Source of the DNA: Turritopsis dohrnii
Taxonomy: Eukaryota > Cnidaria > Hydrozoa > Anthoathecata > Oceaniidae
NCBI GenBank assembly: GCA_027922465.2
Contig: BQMF02000429.1
Location: 186,001 to 250,000 of the forward strand
Length of the DNA: 64,000 nt
Reading direction: 5' to 3'
Below are positions 32,320 to 42,509 of the stretch, in pieces. Position numbers and translations under genes: made by a program. A model generated the notes under the pieces. That model was given only the letters and a program-made list of their open reading frames with translations. It searched no databases and was not told the DNA's origin. Each line of letters begins with the position of its first letter. The first letter of the stretch is position 1.

Positions 32320-34290
32320 AGTTGACCTAATATCAAGGATGTGACACCAAAGAACAGACGGCCCCACAACTCAAGTGGTTTCTTGCTTTTTTCATCGAAG
32401 ACAAGGGAGGGATAATATAAGAAAATACTTTTACCAATAATAATGTATCCCATTTCTACAGAATCTTGGTTAATAGGGTCGTGTTGTATAACAATATTCT
32501 AGACTAATTTTTTCGTTGATTGAAGGAGACATAAAAATGTTTATGCAATGTTTCTGCACTTCATTTTTAAGGCTAACTAATGACGATTGCATTGCTGTTT
32601 GAGTATAGCCTTGGTGGCATAAAGAAAAATGAAAACTTGTAGCCATATATCATGTTATTGCGTGTAGGTATGTATTTATTTAATTTTATTTCACATACAA
32701 TTTTATCCATCACAATTTTTACTTGTAGGAGTATATACTTTCTTAAGATTTTAAACCTGTGTCATGGATACTACTGAAAGTAATGTGACTCTGTTTTGAA
32801 TACGACATTTTTGTTATCATTTTATATTTTTATTGCTTTTTCTCTCTTTTAGGCGATTTACTGGCTACTCAGAACTCTGCAGATATGAGTAAACAAAGCG
32901 CATATCAATGTTTTGAAACATGCTCCTGAAAAATTAGAGAAGAGCAAACAAACTAAAAGAAACAGTTTTCTTGTGTTGTATTTTTCCACACTCTTATACA
33001 TGAATTTCATTATTATCAGGCTTTCCATTTTCGACTAAGATCTAATTTGAGCTCAACATGTGACACTCTGTTATACAGTGTGCACTCAATTAGGCAAACC
33101 TCACTTATCCAATGTTCTACTTAACCGATTTTCGTGAAAATGAATTAATTATGAATAATAATGGAAAAAGAATAACGAAAAATAAGGCTTCACAAATTAC
33201 CATATTTCTTTGTACAGCTACACATTTTTGACCGCACTATCAATTTTTTCAAAGCATTGTATTTATCACATTTTGTATTTTGTATCACATTTTGTATTTA
33301 TCTTCATTTTGATGCCTGTAGCACTTTCATTTTAAAGTGTGACTAGTGATATGGTTTTTATGTTTTCATCTTTATAGAAATCAAATGTTTTGCCATAAAC
33401 ATTCAAACAACCACAGAGAATTCAAACATTCTTTTCAGAGGAAAGTTCCACTTTGCTGATTGAATTAAGTACATCCAAGGGACTGTAAAAATCTGTTTCA
33501 CTTAATGAAAGTTTCAACTAAAGAAGTTTCCACTTATCGAGGGCATACTAGAGAAATGATGGATTTGGTCTTATTAAATTTAGGTCTGTTCTTCTTCTGC
33601 TTTGATCACGAAATCGATCATAATTTTTCTTAACATGGCTTAACATATAGGATCAGTTGATTTTTAGTTGTTATTTATATACAGGTATTTCTCTACGGAT
33701 ATTTTTACCAGTGGTATATATCCAGAAGATGTTTCAACTGCGTATGCATTAGTTTATTCCTATTATGCCTTCCATAAGGACCAAAATCTTGCTTTGCATC
33801 ATGGCTTAAGCACGTTTAAAAGATTTAGAGACTTAATATAACTGACGATTTGCTGTTTACGTCACGTTTTTTTAAAGCGTGCTGTGGTAACACTGTTATT
33901 TATCATTGTTAACTACTTTATACTAACATTTATGAACGGCGTTTCATCTGTAATACCTAATATTTTATTGTAAGTTGTTTATAGTTATGTTATACGAAGT
34001 TATACTTTAAGTTTTCCATTGCACGCTATGGTTCTGCTATTATGTATCAAATCTTTATCGAAAAGATTTTGACTTTTATTTACGGTGTAAATATTTTTAC
34101 TAATGTTTGTGAAGGAAGTTTTATTTTTATAATCTAATTTTCTATCCTGATAAAGAATGTATAAGAGCTATATTTTTTTGTCAAGAAACGTGTACTCCTA
34201 CACCGGTTTATTTTCTTCCCACCTCTCTGGACTTTTCTAATTTGAACTAACCGGTTGGAGAAAATTCAACGCATAGTCTCCTAGAAGTAT
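32320..34290. other. Noncoding, possibly old DNA-transposon debris
   Basis: Around 33075-33560 the phrasing 'AACCTCACTTATCCAATG..ACTTAACCGATTTTC' and 'ACTTATCGAGGGCAT' resembles decayed pogo/Tigger ends. No boundaries or ORF could be confirmed. Confidence 0.3.
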
Positions 34291-34309
34291 TAAATAAATA
34301 GTTATAAGA

Positions 34310-34460
34310 ACGTTATTAAAACGTTCAAGGAACGTTCAAGTGACAACGTCCTCAGGACGTCCTGTGGACGTCAGAAAATGACGTTGTCGCTTGTTTCACA
34401 TGAGAACGTCATTATAACGTTATGTGATGACGTTTATATAACGTTTTGAGGACGTTCTTT
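34310..34460. repeat. ACGTT/AACGT-rich short palindrome cluster
   Basis: More than a dozen ACGTT, AACGT or GACGTC units occur in about 150 bp (for example AACGTTCAAGGAACGTTCAA and GACGTCCTGTGGACGTC). Many are self-complementary. A related, sparser cluster lies at 21665-21830. Confidence 0.7.
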
Positions 34461-34493
34461 TGCCGGCTGGGTGACTGGGAAGTAAACTAAGCA

Positions 34494-34748
34494 TGGTTTC
34501 CAATTTTTTTATTTGACATGTGTACATTTTACAGACCAGAATATTACAGACCTTAAAAACCGAAAATTCTTTATAACTCAACAACCGTTAAAGGTATTTC
34601 AAATAGATTTTGTTCACATATGTGAGTAGATTTTAAAACATCAATCATAGTTTTTGAATTATGACGATATTTCTGTTTTTGGGGTCTGTTATATTCTGGT
34701 CTGCAAAATGTATATTACCCCCCTAAAAAATTGGAAACCATGCTTGCT
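34494..34748. mobile_element. MITE with CATGGTTTCCAATTTTTT ends and ACAGACCAG motif
   Basis: GCATGGTTTCCAATTTTTTT at the left and its reverse complement at the right, with ACAGACCAGAATAT about 35 bp inside each end. About 255 bp, no ORF. It shares the ACAGACCAG motif with the large element at 57482-62840. Confidence 0.7.
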
Positions 34749-35269
34749 TTACTCCTATGTCAATAACTTTCCAAAAATTTTTAACACTGTTTCGAACAAA
34801 AAAAAGCACGGAACTATTTTTTATGACAATTCAGACTGCACTAATGTTAGTCCACTGGAGATATGCAGGTACATTCAAGGATGTAAATCTGACTCACCTT
34901 ATTGGGTAAAATTTCGTCGGTGAAAAGTGACGAAATTTTAAAAAAAATTCGTCACTTTTCACCGGCGAAATTTTATGACCGACGAAAAATTTTGAACGAC
35001 GAAATTTTTCACCAAAATTGAATTTTCTATTTTACGTGCTTTTTTTCGTGTTTGAAGTCGACAGACCCTTTTAAAGTTATATTTGAAGCCATAAAAAGGA
35101 GGTATTAGGAGGTAAGATAAGAAAAGTGACGAGAGTAATTTTGAAATTGACCTTGAAATAGAAAGTACTAGTACTGAAGTACTAGAAGAGGAAGAAGAAA
35201 GCGAAGAATGTCTTGAAAATGAAGAAAAAAACACTTGTATTACTATTGATCAGCATTTGTTTTGTCAAA

Positions 35270-36128
35270 TCTATATATTAATACCCGATTCTCTGTCTGT
35301 CTGTCTGTTTGTTTGTCTGTCACGCAAAATGGTAGATATGAACTGCGAGAGAAATTATTTCTTTTTTTGTGTGTGACGTGAGTTTGAAGCAAATACATTG
35401 CAACCCCAATCGAACGTGACTTTTTTTGGCTGATGAACTAATAGGAATAACGTTTTGTTTTTATTATTATTGTCTGTTTTATGTTCCACGTTGACTTGGC
35501 TTTAAAAACAGTACATCAACTAAGAAACTAACTGATTAAACATTTTGGACAAAAAGCAGCCATGGCAGAACGTGGTAGCATGTTCGGTTTGCCAGTGTAT
35601 CTTAACGTATCCTTGCCTGACTGTCTGAGACGGGTGAACTTTTTTTTCGAGCAATAAAAATGTTTAAAAACCTATAGGTAAAAAAAGAGTATCATAAAAC
35701 AAAATATTTTTTTTTTGCTTTTGTCATAATAGTTGTCTTAATTTGTTTTAATCGATTTCTTTTAATCTATTTTAATCTGATCGAACGTTTTTTTATTCAC
35801 TTTATTCATTTAGCACGTGCCTTTTTTTCTCTCCTCCCGTGTGATCTTTTTAAGAAGAGAAACCATTTCCCCCTTACGTTTGATAGCACCCATGTTAGAG
35901 CGCGTAACTTTTTTAAAACAAAAGTTAATAAAAAATTGAAGTTTTTATACGTTTTGAGTGTATTGTTACACTGCTAAAAGATTGGTTTTACCAGAGGTTG
36001 TGACTTCAAATCTGCTTCTGGTTGAACACAAGTTGTACGAGCCGTTTATAAGGAAATTTGACGTTTATTGATACAGTGATACAGAGCAGGTGGACATGGG
36101 CGGCGAGCGACGCCGCCTTGGTGGCTAG
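35270..36128 (+). mobile_element. Non-autonomous Helitron, copy 1
   Basis: 5' TCTATATATTAATA end preceded by A. A TCTGTCTGTTTGTTTG microsatellite follows. The 3' hairpin GGCGGCG-AGCGA-CGCCGCC is followed by TTGGTGG and CTAG, then T. These are Helitron hallmarks: 5' TC, a 3' hairpin 7 nt before CTRR, insertion between A and T, no TIR and no duplication. The 859 bp contain no Rep/helicase ORF. Confidence 0.88.
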
Positions 36129-37008
36129 TCTATATATTAATAGCCGATTTTCTGTCTGTCTGTTTGTTTGTTTGTTTGTTTGTAAGTCACGCAAAATGGT
36201 AGATTGAGTTGTGAGCGAAATTATTTCTTTTTTTGTGTGCGACGTGAGTTCGAAGCAAATACATTGCAACCCCAATCGAACGTGACTTTTTTTGGCTGAT
36301 GAACTAATAGGAATAACGTTTTGTTTTTATCATTATTGTTAGTTTAATATTCCACGTTGACTTGGCTTTGAAAACAGTACATCAACTAAATACAAAGAAA
36401 CTAACTGATTAAACATTTTGGACAAAAAGCAGCAGTGGCAGAACGTGGCAGCATGTTCGGTTTGCCGAACTTTTTTTTTGAGCAATCATTGTTAAAAATC
36501 CGATAGGTGAAAAAAGAGTATCATAAAACAAAATGTTTTTTTTTTTGCTTTTCTTTTAATAATTTAATTTCTTTTTTTAATTGTTAAGCGTTCTGATTGA
36601 ACGTTTTTTTTATTCTATTTATTCATTTAGCACGTGCCTTTTTTCTCTCCTCCCGTGTGATCTTTTTAAGAAGAGAAACCATTTTCCCCCTGTTTGATAA
36701 CACCCATGTTAGAGCGCGTAACTTTTTTAAAACAAAAGCTAATAAAAAGTTGAAGTTTTTTCTCCCTACGTTTTGAGTGTATTGTTGTATTGATCAACGA
36801 TTGTCTTAAAAAATAAATAAGAAACACGTCATGAAATTTGGGTTTTTTTTGGAACCATTGTTTAAACTGATATTTGATTTCCAATCTGCCTCTGGCTGAA
36901 CAAAGGTTGTACGAGCCGTTTTTAAAGAAATATGAGGTTTACTGGGGTCTCCGGGGTGACACAGAGCAGGTGCACATGGGCGGCGAGCGACGCCGCCTTG
37001 GCGGCTAG
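36129..37008 (+). mobile_element. Non-autonomous Helitron, copy 2, abutting copy 1
   Basis: The TC start is the very next base after the CTAG of copy 1, and it ends CTAG followed by T. 880 bp, same family and orientation. Compared with copy 1, the 3' third is a slightly different subtype (GGGGTCTCCGGGGTGACACAG in place of TTGATACAGTGATACAG). Confidence 0.88.
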
Positions 37009-37329
37009 TATAAGTAAAAAAACTAAAAAGCTTTTCGTCGGTTAAAAGTGACGAAATTTCAGGAAAAGTTCGTCATTTTTCACCGGCGAAAATTAATAAC
37101 CGACGAAAACTTTTCACCGACGAAATTTTAACCGATAAGGTATCTAGACGGAAAATACCATCTGTTACTCATCAACTTGTTGAAAAGCTTTCACGAAACT
37201 TTTAATTGATTCTATATTCTGATAAGATTATCAACGATGTAAATTGTTTATTTCAGAGAAAACATTTGCCACCATATCTGTGATGAGGTGATGATAAAAC
37301 AAATTTATGTGTACCGTAATCAATTCTAA

Positions 37330-37455
37330 TTGCTTGTAATTATATCGATATTGCTTTTTCCTCATTCAGTAATTAATTTCTGTTTATTAGGACTGCTTGT
37401 AATTTTATCGATATTGCTTTTTTGTCATTCAGTAATTAGTTTCTGTTTATTAGGA
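37330..37455 (+). repeat. 63-bp tandem duplication
   Basis: TGCTTGTAATTATATCGATA through TCTGTTTATTAGGAC occurs twice in a row with a few substitutions. Each unit ends in a splice-acceptor-like TTTATTAG|GAC, so a 3' splice site appears duplicated. Confidence 0.8.
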
Positions 37456-37720
37456 CTAAAAAGAACAAGAACAAAATTGGTTCAAGACTCGATAAGTCAA
37501 ACAATTCAAACATATCAATGTTCTTATGCAAAAAGCTCAAACGGTATAAAATGTTGCTTCTCTTTCTTTTTGATGTTTCGTTGCACGTTACCGATATACC
37601 ACTTAAGCTTTTCATGTTCACACCATCACTTGAACAGACACTCACTTTTATGGGAATATTTTTGTCGTGAGCTTCCAGATTCAATATTCCCCAAACGCAA
37701 GATTATTTTATAAATAAACA
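37452..37720 (+). CDS. Candidate 3'-terminal exon of a plus-strand gene
   Basis: After the acceptor-like TTTATTAG, an open frame of about 86 residues runs to 37713. It is rich in Cys and His (YQCSYAK, GIKCC, FRCTLP, FSCSHHHLNRH, EYFCREL). It ends beside AATAAA (37713-37718), a suitable poly(A) signal. The upstream exons were not found. A zinc-binding domain is conceivable but no family matches. Low confidence. Confidence 0.25.
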
Positions 37721-37732
37721 GAAAGAGAAGCT

Positions 37733-37738
37733 TTTATT
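37733..37738 (-). terminator. Poly(A) signal AATAAA of the receptor-like gene
   Basis: On the minus strand AATAAA lies about 94 nt after the stop codon of the gene at 37832-38731. An oppositely oriented AATAAA is at 37713-37718, so two transcripts may converge here. Confidence 0.5.
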
Positions 37739-37831
37739 GCTAGTTTTCGATAGCCAAACTTTTTTTAGCATGCGTTAAAAATCTTTTAAAATAATAACAA
37801 CATACAAATGAAAAAAACTAACATGGTTTTC

Positions 37832-38731
37832 TTATTCATATAAATCCTCAGTACTTGGCGCAAGGATCAGAGTCGACATAGTTGGAACCATCATACTTCT
37901 CGGTCTGATTTCTTCAAAGTTCTTATTCTGAAGTTCCCTTCTGACCAAGTAGAATCTAAGGGCTGCAATAAAGACAATCAGTAGCGCTATGACCGTGCAG
38001 GCGACAATAACGAGAATAGTACTGTTTGCCGGTGGGGTGAGTGAACGGGGTTCATTATCATCATTTTTCTTTCGATTACATTGTGTTATTTTGATTTCTT
38101 CACAAGAAGCGTTAGCAGATTTTCGATCCTCAGCCTCATTCTTCACACACACTTTATATGTTGAACATTGAATTTGTTCACTTGGTTCGAGGTGAGTGCA
38201 ACCATGACTACAGCTCCCAAATTTTTTACGAACAACCGCCGTACCATTATTAATTGTTATGGTAGTTTTTCTAAAATGTTCTGCTTCCGGATTTGTGTAC
38301 CATGTTACGTTTAGATCGTTCGTTGCAGTAACACTCAAAGTAAGGTTTTCAATCTTCAGCTCTGGATAACAACAAGACAAATCGATTTCGGATGCATAAT
38401 TCTTCCATTTTCTGTTATTGACATTAAGTTCGAAGGTGTAAGCATAACGAGGCCATTTATTTATGTCTGGCCTGTGAATCATGTTACAGTCAATAACCAG
38501 ACTTGGCATTTCTTGGATCTCACATTTATTGGGATCCTTTCTTGTATCAAATGCATATTCTAAATACATAACTGCTTGTGTCTCCTTTGTAAGATTTTCT
38601 TTCACTTCACTGGGCTTTATCCTGGTAAAACAACTGCCATTTTTAGCATAGCATGATATCTCATCTTCACAGCAACATAATGTGAATATGTAAAGCAATT
38701 GAAAGAAACAGACATAAAAGACGTTTTTCAT
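37832..38731 (-). CDS. Type I membrane receptor-like protein, single exon
   Basis: 299 residues. A signal peptide covers about residues 1-21 (MKNVFYVCFFQLLYIFTLCC). The ectodomain of about 215 residues has many cysteines and N-glycosylation sites (NLT, NVT, NGT, NAS). The middle part, PELKIENLTLSV..DLNVTWYTN, reads like a fibronectin-III strand pattern, and the preceding WPRYAYTFELNVNNRKW resembles the paired ectodomain of IL-17-receptor or cytokine-receptor-like proteins. A transmembrane helix lies at about 238-261 (ILVIVACTVIALLIVFIAAL), followed by a cytoplasmic tail of about 35 residues ending STEDLYE. There is no SEFIR, TIR or kinase domain, so if it is a receptor it is a short or decoy form. 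The family assignment is tentative. The ORF is intact. Confidence 0.7.
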   Translation of the reverse strand: MKNVFYVCFFQLLYIFTLCCCEDEISCYAKNGSCFTRIKPSEVKENLTKETQAVMYLEYAFDTRKDPNKCEIQEMPSLVIDCNMIHRPDINKWPRYAYTFELNVNNRKWKNYASEIDLSCCYPELKIENLTLSVTATNDLNVTWYTNPEAEHFRKTTITINNGTAVVRKKFGSCSHGCTHLEPSEQIQCSTYKVCVKNEAEDRKSANASCEEIKITQCNRKKNDDNEPRSLTPPANSTILVIVACTVIALLIVFIAALRFYLVRRELQNKNFEEIRPRSMMVPTMSTLILAPSTEDLYE

Positions 38732-38739
38732 TTTCTTTT

Positions 38740-39300
38740 CTCAATCTCTAACTTTGATAAAATAACCTGAAAGAAAGCAATCAAGTTTATTGAACCACAA
38801 TCAAAATGATTCTCAACCTCAAAGCCAAGACGAGACTATTTCAGTCAGTACAAGTGGTGACTACAGTCATCAATTAACCGTTCCCATAAATCAATCTCTC
38901 GAATGCCTCCTTATCAACCTGGATATTAATGACGTTTCGTTGTTTACCAAGAAAAAATCTTTCACGAAATTATTTTATTAAAGTTTAAGAACATGATAAT
39001 ACTTCATCTTAGAAACGAGAGGATGGATAAAAATGTTCAGTATGTCTATAAAGTATTCAACAACAAACCTTTTTATCCTTCGATGGAAAAAAAAAATGAA
39101 ATACAGCTACGCACTATACAACAATCACATTCAATTGGTTTCTGTTCAATAAACTAACGTCAATAAGAGAAACGACTAATATCATTATCATCACCATAGT
39201 TACTGATTAGCTAGTTTACGTTAAAGCCAAATGAAATTTAATCCGAAATTTTAAGGGGCGTTACTTATCTTAGGGCGGACTTTATCTATAATTCCCATTA
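38740..39300. other. Upstream flank of the receptor-like gene
   Basis: Probably promoter and intergenic sequence. The short ORF at 38790-38981 has no features. Confidence 0.35.
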
Positions 39301-39309
39301 GGGAACCAA

Positions 39310-39840
39310 ACTACTAGTTGCATGTTGGCAGGCAGAAGAAGCAACCATTTCGGATGGAAGCCCAAGGACTAAAAACTCTCGTTTACTTACTAACTTACTT
39401 ACTACCGAAAGTTAACCGAAATAGAAAAAAATCTTCATGTTTAACCAAGTTCGCAGCGATGATGTTGTGGTTACCTTATCGGGAATAATTTCGTCGGGGA
39501 AAATTTTCGTCACGAAGCAAAAATTTCGTCACTTTTCCCCGACGAAATTATCCCCGATAAGGTAGTACCTTTGAGTGCAACCGCTCTGCAACCCGTGTTC
39601 GAATACAGTCATGTCGTATCTCGATACTCCACTCCGATGTACTTTAAAAGCAGCGTATCAGCCCGTCAGGAGCCATCGACTGACTGCACACTGGCCTTCG
39701 GACAAGTTAGAGCAATGCTTTACGTATCACTGGCGGTAAGTCAACTACTAGTTGTTGCGGGCGGAAGAGCCAACCGTTACAGTTGGAAGCCCAAGGACTA
39801 AAAACTCCCAGTTACTTACTTGCTTACTCACTTCCATTAT
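39310..39840 (+). repeat. Repeat pair split by a palindromic MITE
   Basis: GGAAGCCCAAGGACTAAAAA occurs at about 39356 and 39787, each preceded by 'ACTACTAGTTG..GC' and followed by TTACTTAC units. Between them is the MITE at 39474-39562 and a stretch with a B-box-like GTTCGAATAC (39598), so a tRNA-derived SINE is possible. Boundaries not established. Confidence 0.45.
39474..39562. mobile_element. Shortest CCTTATCGGGG-family palindrome
   Basis: 89 bp flanked by TA (39472-39473, 39563-39564). CCTTATCGGGAATAATTTCG pairs with the right end almost completely, so the element is nearly one long hairpin. Confidence 0.85.
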
Positions 39841-39849
39841 TAAGCAGTT

Positions 39850-41290
39850 CCTATATAATAACTGTGCCCGGAAAAAATTAGTTGGAGTGAATAATATTTT
39901 CTGTTTGGTATTTTGATTAGTAACTTGTAGCTAAATATTGATTGGATAAAAATTAAACACTTGGCAGTCTTCAATCCATTGGCGAAACCTTCGTCTAGAA
40001 TTGTTGAAGCTTTGTTGTAAATTGGTGTGTTCAATGAGGCGTCACCGGTATATCGATCAAATGTCAATACGGAAATCCTGAATTTTGCGTCTGACATAAC
40101 TTTTTACATTTCATTTACTATTTTACATTGTACCTTTCTCTTACTGAACGTAATTTTTTAAACACATCAATAATCGGAAATTGAGTATTATAGTTAAATG
40201 TATTTCAGGGATCCATAAAATTCCTTTTCACCAAATAAAAACTGGAACAATAAATAAATACAATATAAAATCATTTGTTAAAAACTGGTATAGCTGGTGA
40301 AATAAATTCGTACATGTATGTGCGTTATAAATCAGACAAAGAAACAGACTCGCTGACGTTACCAGGGCTTGACTTACTTATGTTAGCATCTTGAATTGGT
40401 CAATAGACATGATCATGATAATATAGGAAAGAAAATCGTCATTAGGACAAGGATGATGGAAACCCTGAGGAAAGACAAAAAAATGAATCGAAAAGGGGTC
40501 GGAAACTCGTGATAAAATAACACAAATTGAATGAAATACTAGAAACGAATGAGATGCGAGGGAAAGAAAATGTTTCAATGTTATAACATAAATATAATTT
40601 TTTACTATTTTAACATTCACAATCTAACGTCATGAAACTTTTGTACTATCTTCTAGTATAGTATAGTATAGTATTGTAATCAAACAAACAATAGAAAGCT
40701 TTGAAACATTTTGAAAAGTTGCTGTAAGCAAATTGCAACTTTTTTTCTCAGCATAAAATTATCTTCCAAATGATATATAGAACATATAATTTTGCGAAAG
40801 TTGAAATTCTCACTAAAACTGATGACGTCATCATACACACTTTGAGCTCAAATATCGACGAAACGGTACATTTTCAAAGGTTGCCGTAACCAAGTTTTTT
40901 TATTCAGCATGAAAATCTCTTTCGAATGATATATAAAACTAACCACTTTGACAACTTCAAAGTTTTGGTCAAATTTGTCTTTTGGACCAAATTTGAATTG
41001 GCCAAAAAACAGGTTTCACATGGTCAAATTGATGGGGCTCTTTTATGTGGAACTAAGTTCTTGTCATACTTTCAGTAGAAGATATCCGGATTCTTCGACT
41101 GGTTAACATAAGCAAACTCTCCCTTATCTATTAAATCAGAACTGTAAGAACTTACGACGTCAAAAATTACGACGTGACGGCTACTGATAGGTTGTCGTTG
41201 CTGTTGTACGTTACTCACAACTTAAGCTCGCTCATGATTAAGGCTGATTAACTTTGTTTCGTTCAAAATAACAGGGCGTTACACTTTGCT
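39850..41290. other. No gene recognised
   Basis: Short minus-strand ORFs (39840-40097, 40378-40620) lack domains. A (TATAG)n tract lies at 40656-40672. Near 40680-41000, related blocks 'TTTGAAACATTTTGAAAAGTTGC' and 'ATTTTCAAAGGTTGCCGTAACC' suggest an old internal duplication. Confidence 0.35.
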
Positions 41291-41296
41291 GGGTTT

Positions 41297-42149
41297 CTAA
41301 CGAATTTTCCGCGGATGGTTCCTACAATAAAAGGAAAATGTTCATTAGTGTGTTGCTATGGCTACGATAGGAAAATTCCAAAATTTCTTCGTTAAAGTTC
41401 TTTTCTATCAAATTTGTTTCTGATAGAACCATTTGAATGAAATATTTACTTACAATCCATGTTGAAGAAGAACTTCCTGGATTCTCCTTCTTTTTTCATC
41501 GCTACCTTCCACACTGCATGCCACATCATATGCAGTCTCTTCATAACGATTTTTAATATGAGGATCTGCATCATGATGGGTCAACAACTTAACACATTGG
41601 AGGGAACCATGCCGAGATGCCAAAAAAAGTGCTGTTTGGCCGTCATTATCTTGATGATTAATACTATGTGGTGCATATGATAAAAGAAAGCTGAGACAGT
41701 CCACCGAATTACTCACTGCACAGCGATGTAGAGCTGTCCAGCCACGCTTATCCATGTTTCCAATGTCTGAACCGTGCTGGACTAACATACGAGCAATTGA
41801 CTGTTTGTTGAATCGTGCAGCATCCATCAAAAGTGTCATTCCATTCCGATCCCTCATCGTAACTATAGATGGATCTGATAACAGGATACGTTGTAAGGAA
41901 GACAAATCGTTTTCATCGAGAAGATCCAAAAGATCTAAAATACGCAGATCGATAAAAAAAAAAAACATTCAACAGGTGCTTACTTTTCTTGTTTTGTCCG
42001 ATGAAGTTAAAAGTTAGAGTTAAAATGAAGGAAGACATCACTTTCAGTATTTGTCTGGAAATTGCTCTTATATTTTCATATGTTTCTCCATAGGGCGAAA
42101 TATATGTTAAAATCGGCATTTCCTTCTCCTCCTCCTTTTCCTCGTTCAT
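41297..42149 (-). CDS. Ankyrin-repeat protein, three exons (separate gene or 3' end of the Death/ATPase gene)
   Basis: The central exon 41454-41934 encodes about four ankyrin repeats (GMTLLMDAARFNKQSIARML, GWTALHRCAVSNSVDCLSFL, GQTALFLASRHGSLQCVKLL, then ETAYDVACSVEGSDE). Its donor ATT|GTAAGT joins the acceptor TTGTAG|GAAC at 41321, giving a C-terminus ending HPRKIR and a stop at 41297-41299. Upstream there are two options. The first is an ATG exon 42149-41984 (MNEEKEEEKEMPILTYIS) with donor AAA|GTAAGC and a 49-bp intron, making a protein of about 217 residues. The second is splicing from the exon at 48280-48308 of the large gene, which has the same phase 1. Both keep frame. Ankyrin repeats are protein-protein interaction modules. 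Confidence 0.75.
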
Positions 42150-42428
42150 TTTTATAGCCGCGGTTCAGTATTGAAATTTGCACTAGCCAAGGTAGATAAG
42201 AATATAGGCTAGTCTTATGTGAAGCAGTGCGCCATTTTTTCAGTCAGTGTAGTTGGGCAGTGGAAGAGTTTTGCTCTGTGTGCTAGCTTTTAAGGCGATT
42301 CAAGGGACAAAATGTTAAATGATGAAAACAAATATTTTTAGTTTTGTAAAACATTTTGAACGCGTGAAAAACAGAAAAAAAGCGATATCAATATGTCACA
42401 GACGTTTTGTTTTTGTTGATATAATGTT

Positions 42429-42506
42429 ATGATGATGAATGATAATCAAATGCTGGGAACATTAGAGCATTGTGACGGAAAGACAATCAACTTTGTAAAT
42501 AGCTGG
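42429..42506 (+). CDS. Candidate short first exon
   Basis: ATGATGATGAAT opens a 26-codon frame (NDNQMLGTLEHCDGKTIN) ending exactly at AGCTGG|GTAAGTGA, a perfect donor. It diverges from the ankyrin exons about 280 bp away. No downstream exon was identified. Confidence 0.2.
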
Positions 42507-42509
42507 GTA

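Larger units (their letters stand above)
34895..37140. mobile_element. CCTTATCGGGG-family foldback element containing two Helitrons
   Basis: The left end ACCTTATTGGGTAAAATTTC (34895) and right end GAAATTTTAACCGATAAGG (to 37140) are inverted repeats, each continuing into GTCGGTGAAAAGTGACGAAA-type arrays. Between them lies about 300 bp with a plus-strand acidic frame (TEVLEEEEESEECLENEEK, about 35165-35235), cut off by two tandem Helitrons (35270-37008). Removing the Helitrons leaves a short foldback element of about 510 bp. The acidic frame may be a leftover of an autonomous relative's protein. Confidence 0.75.
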
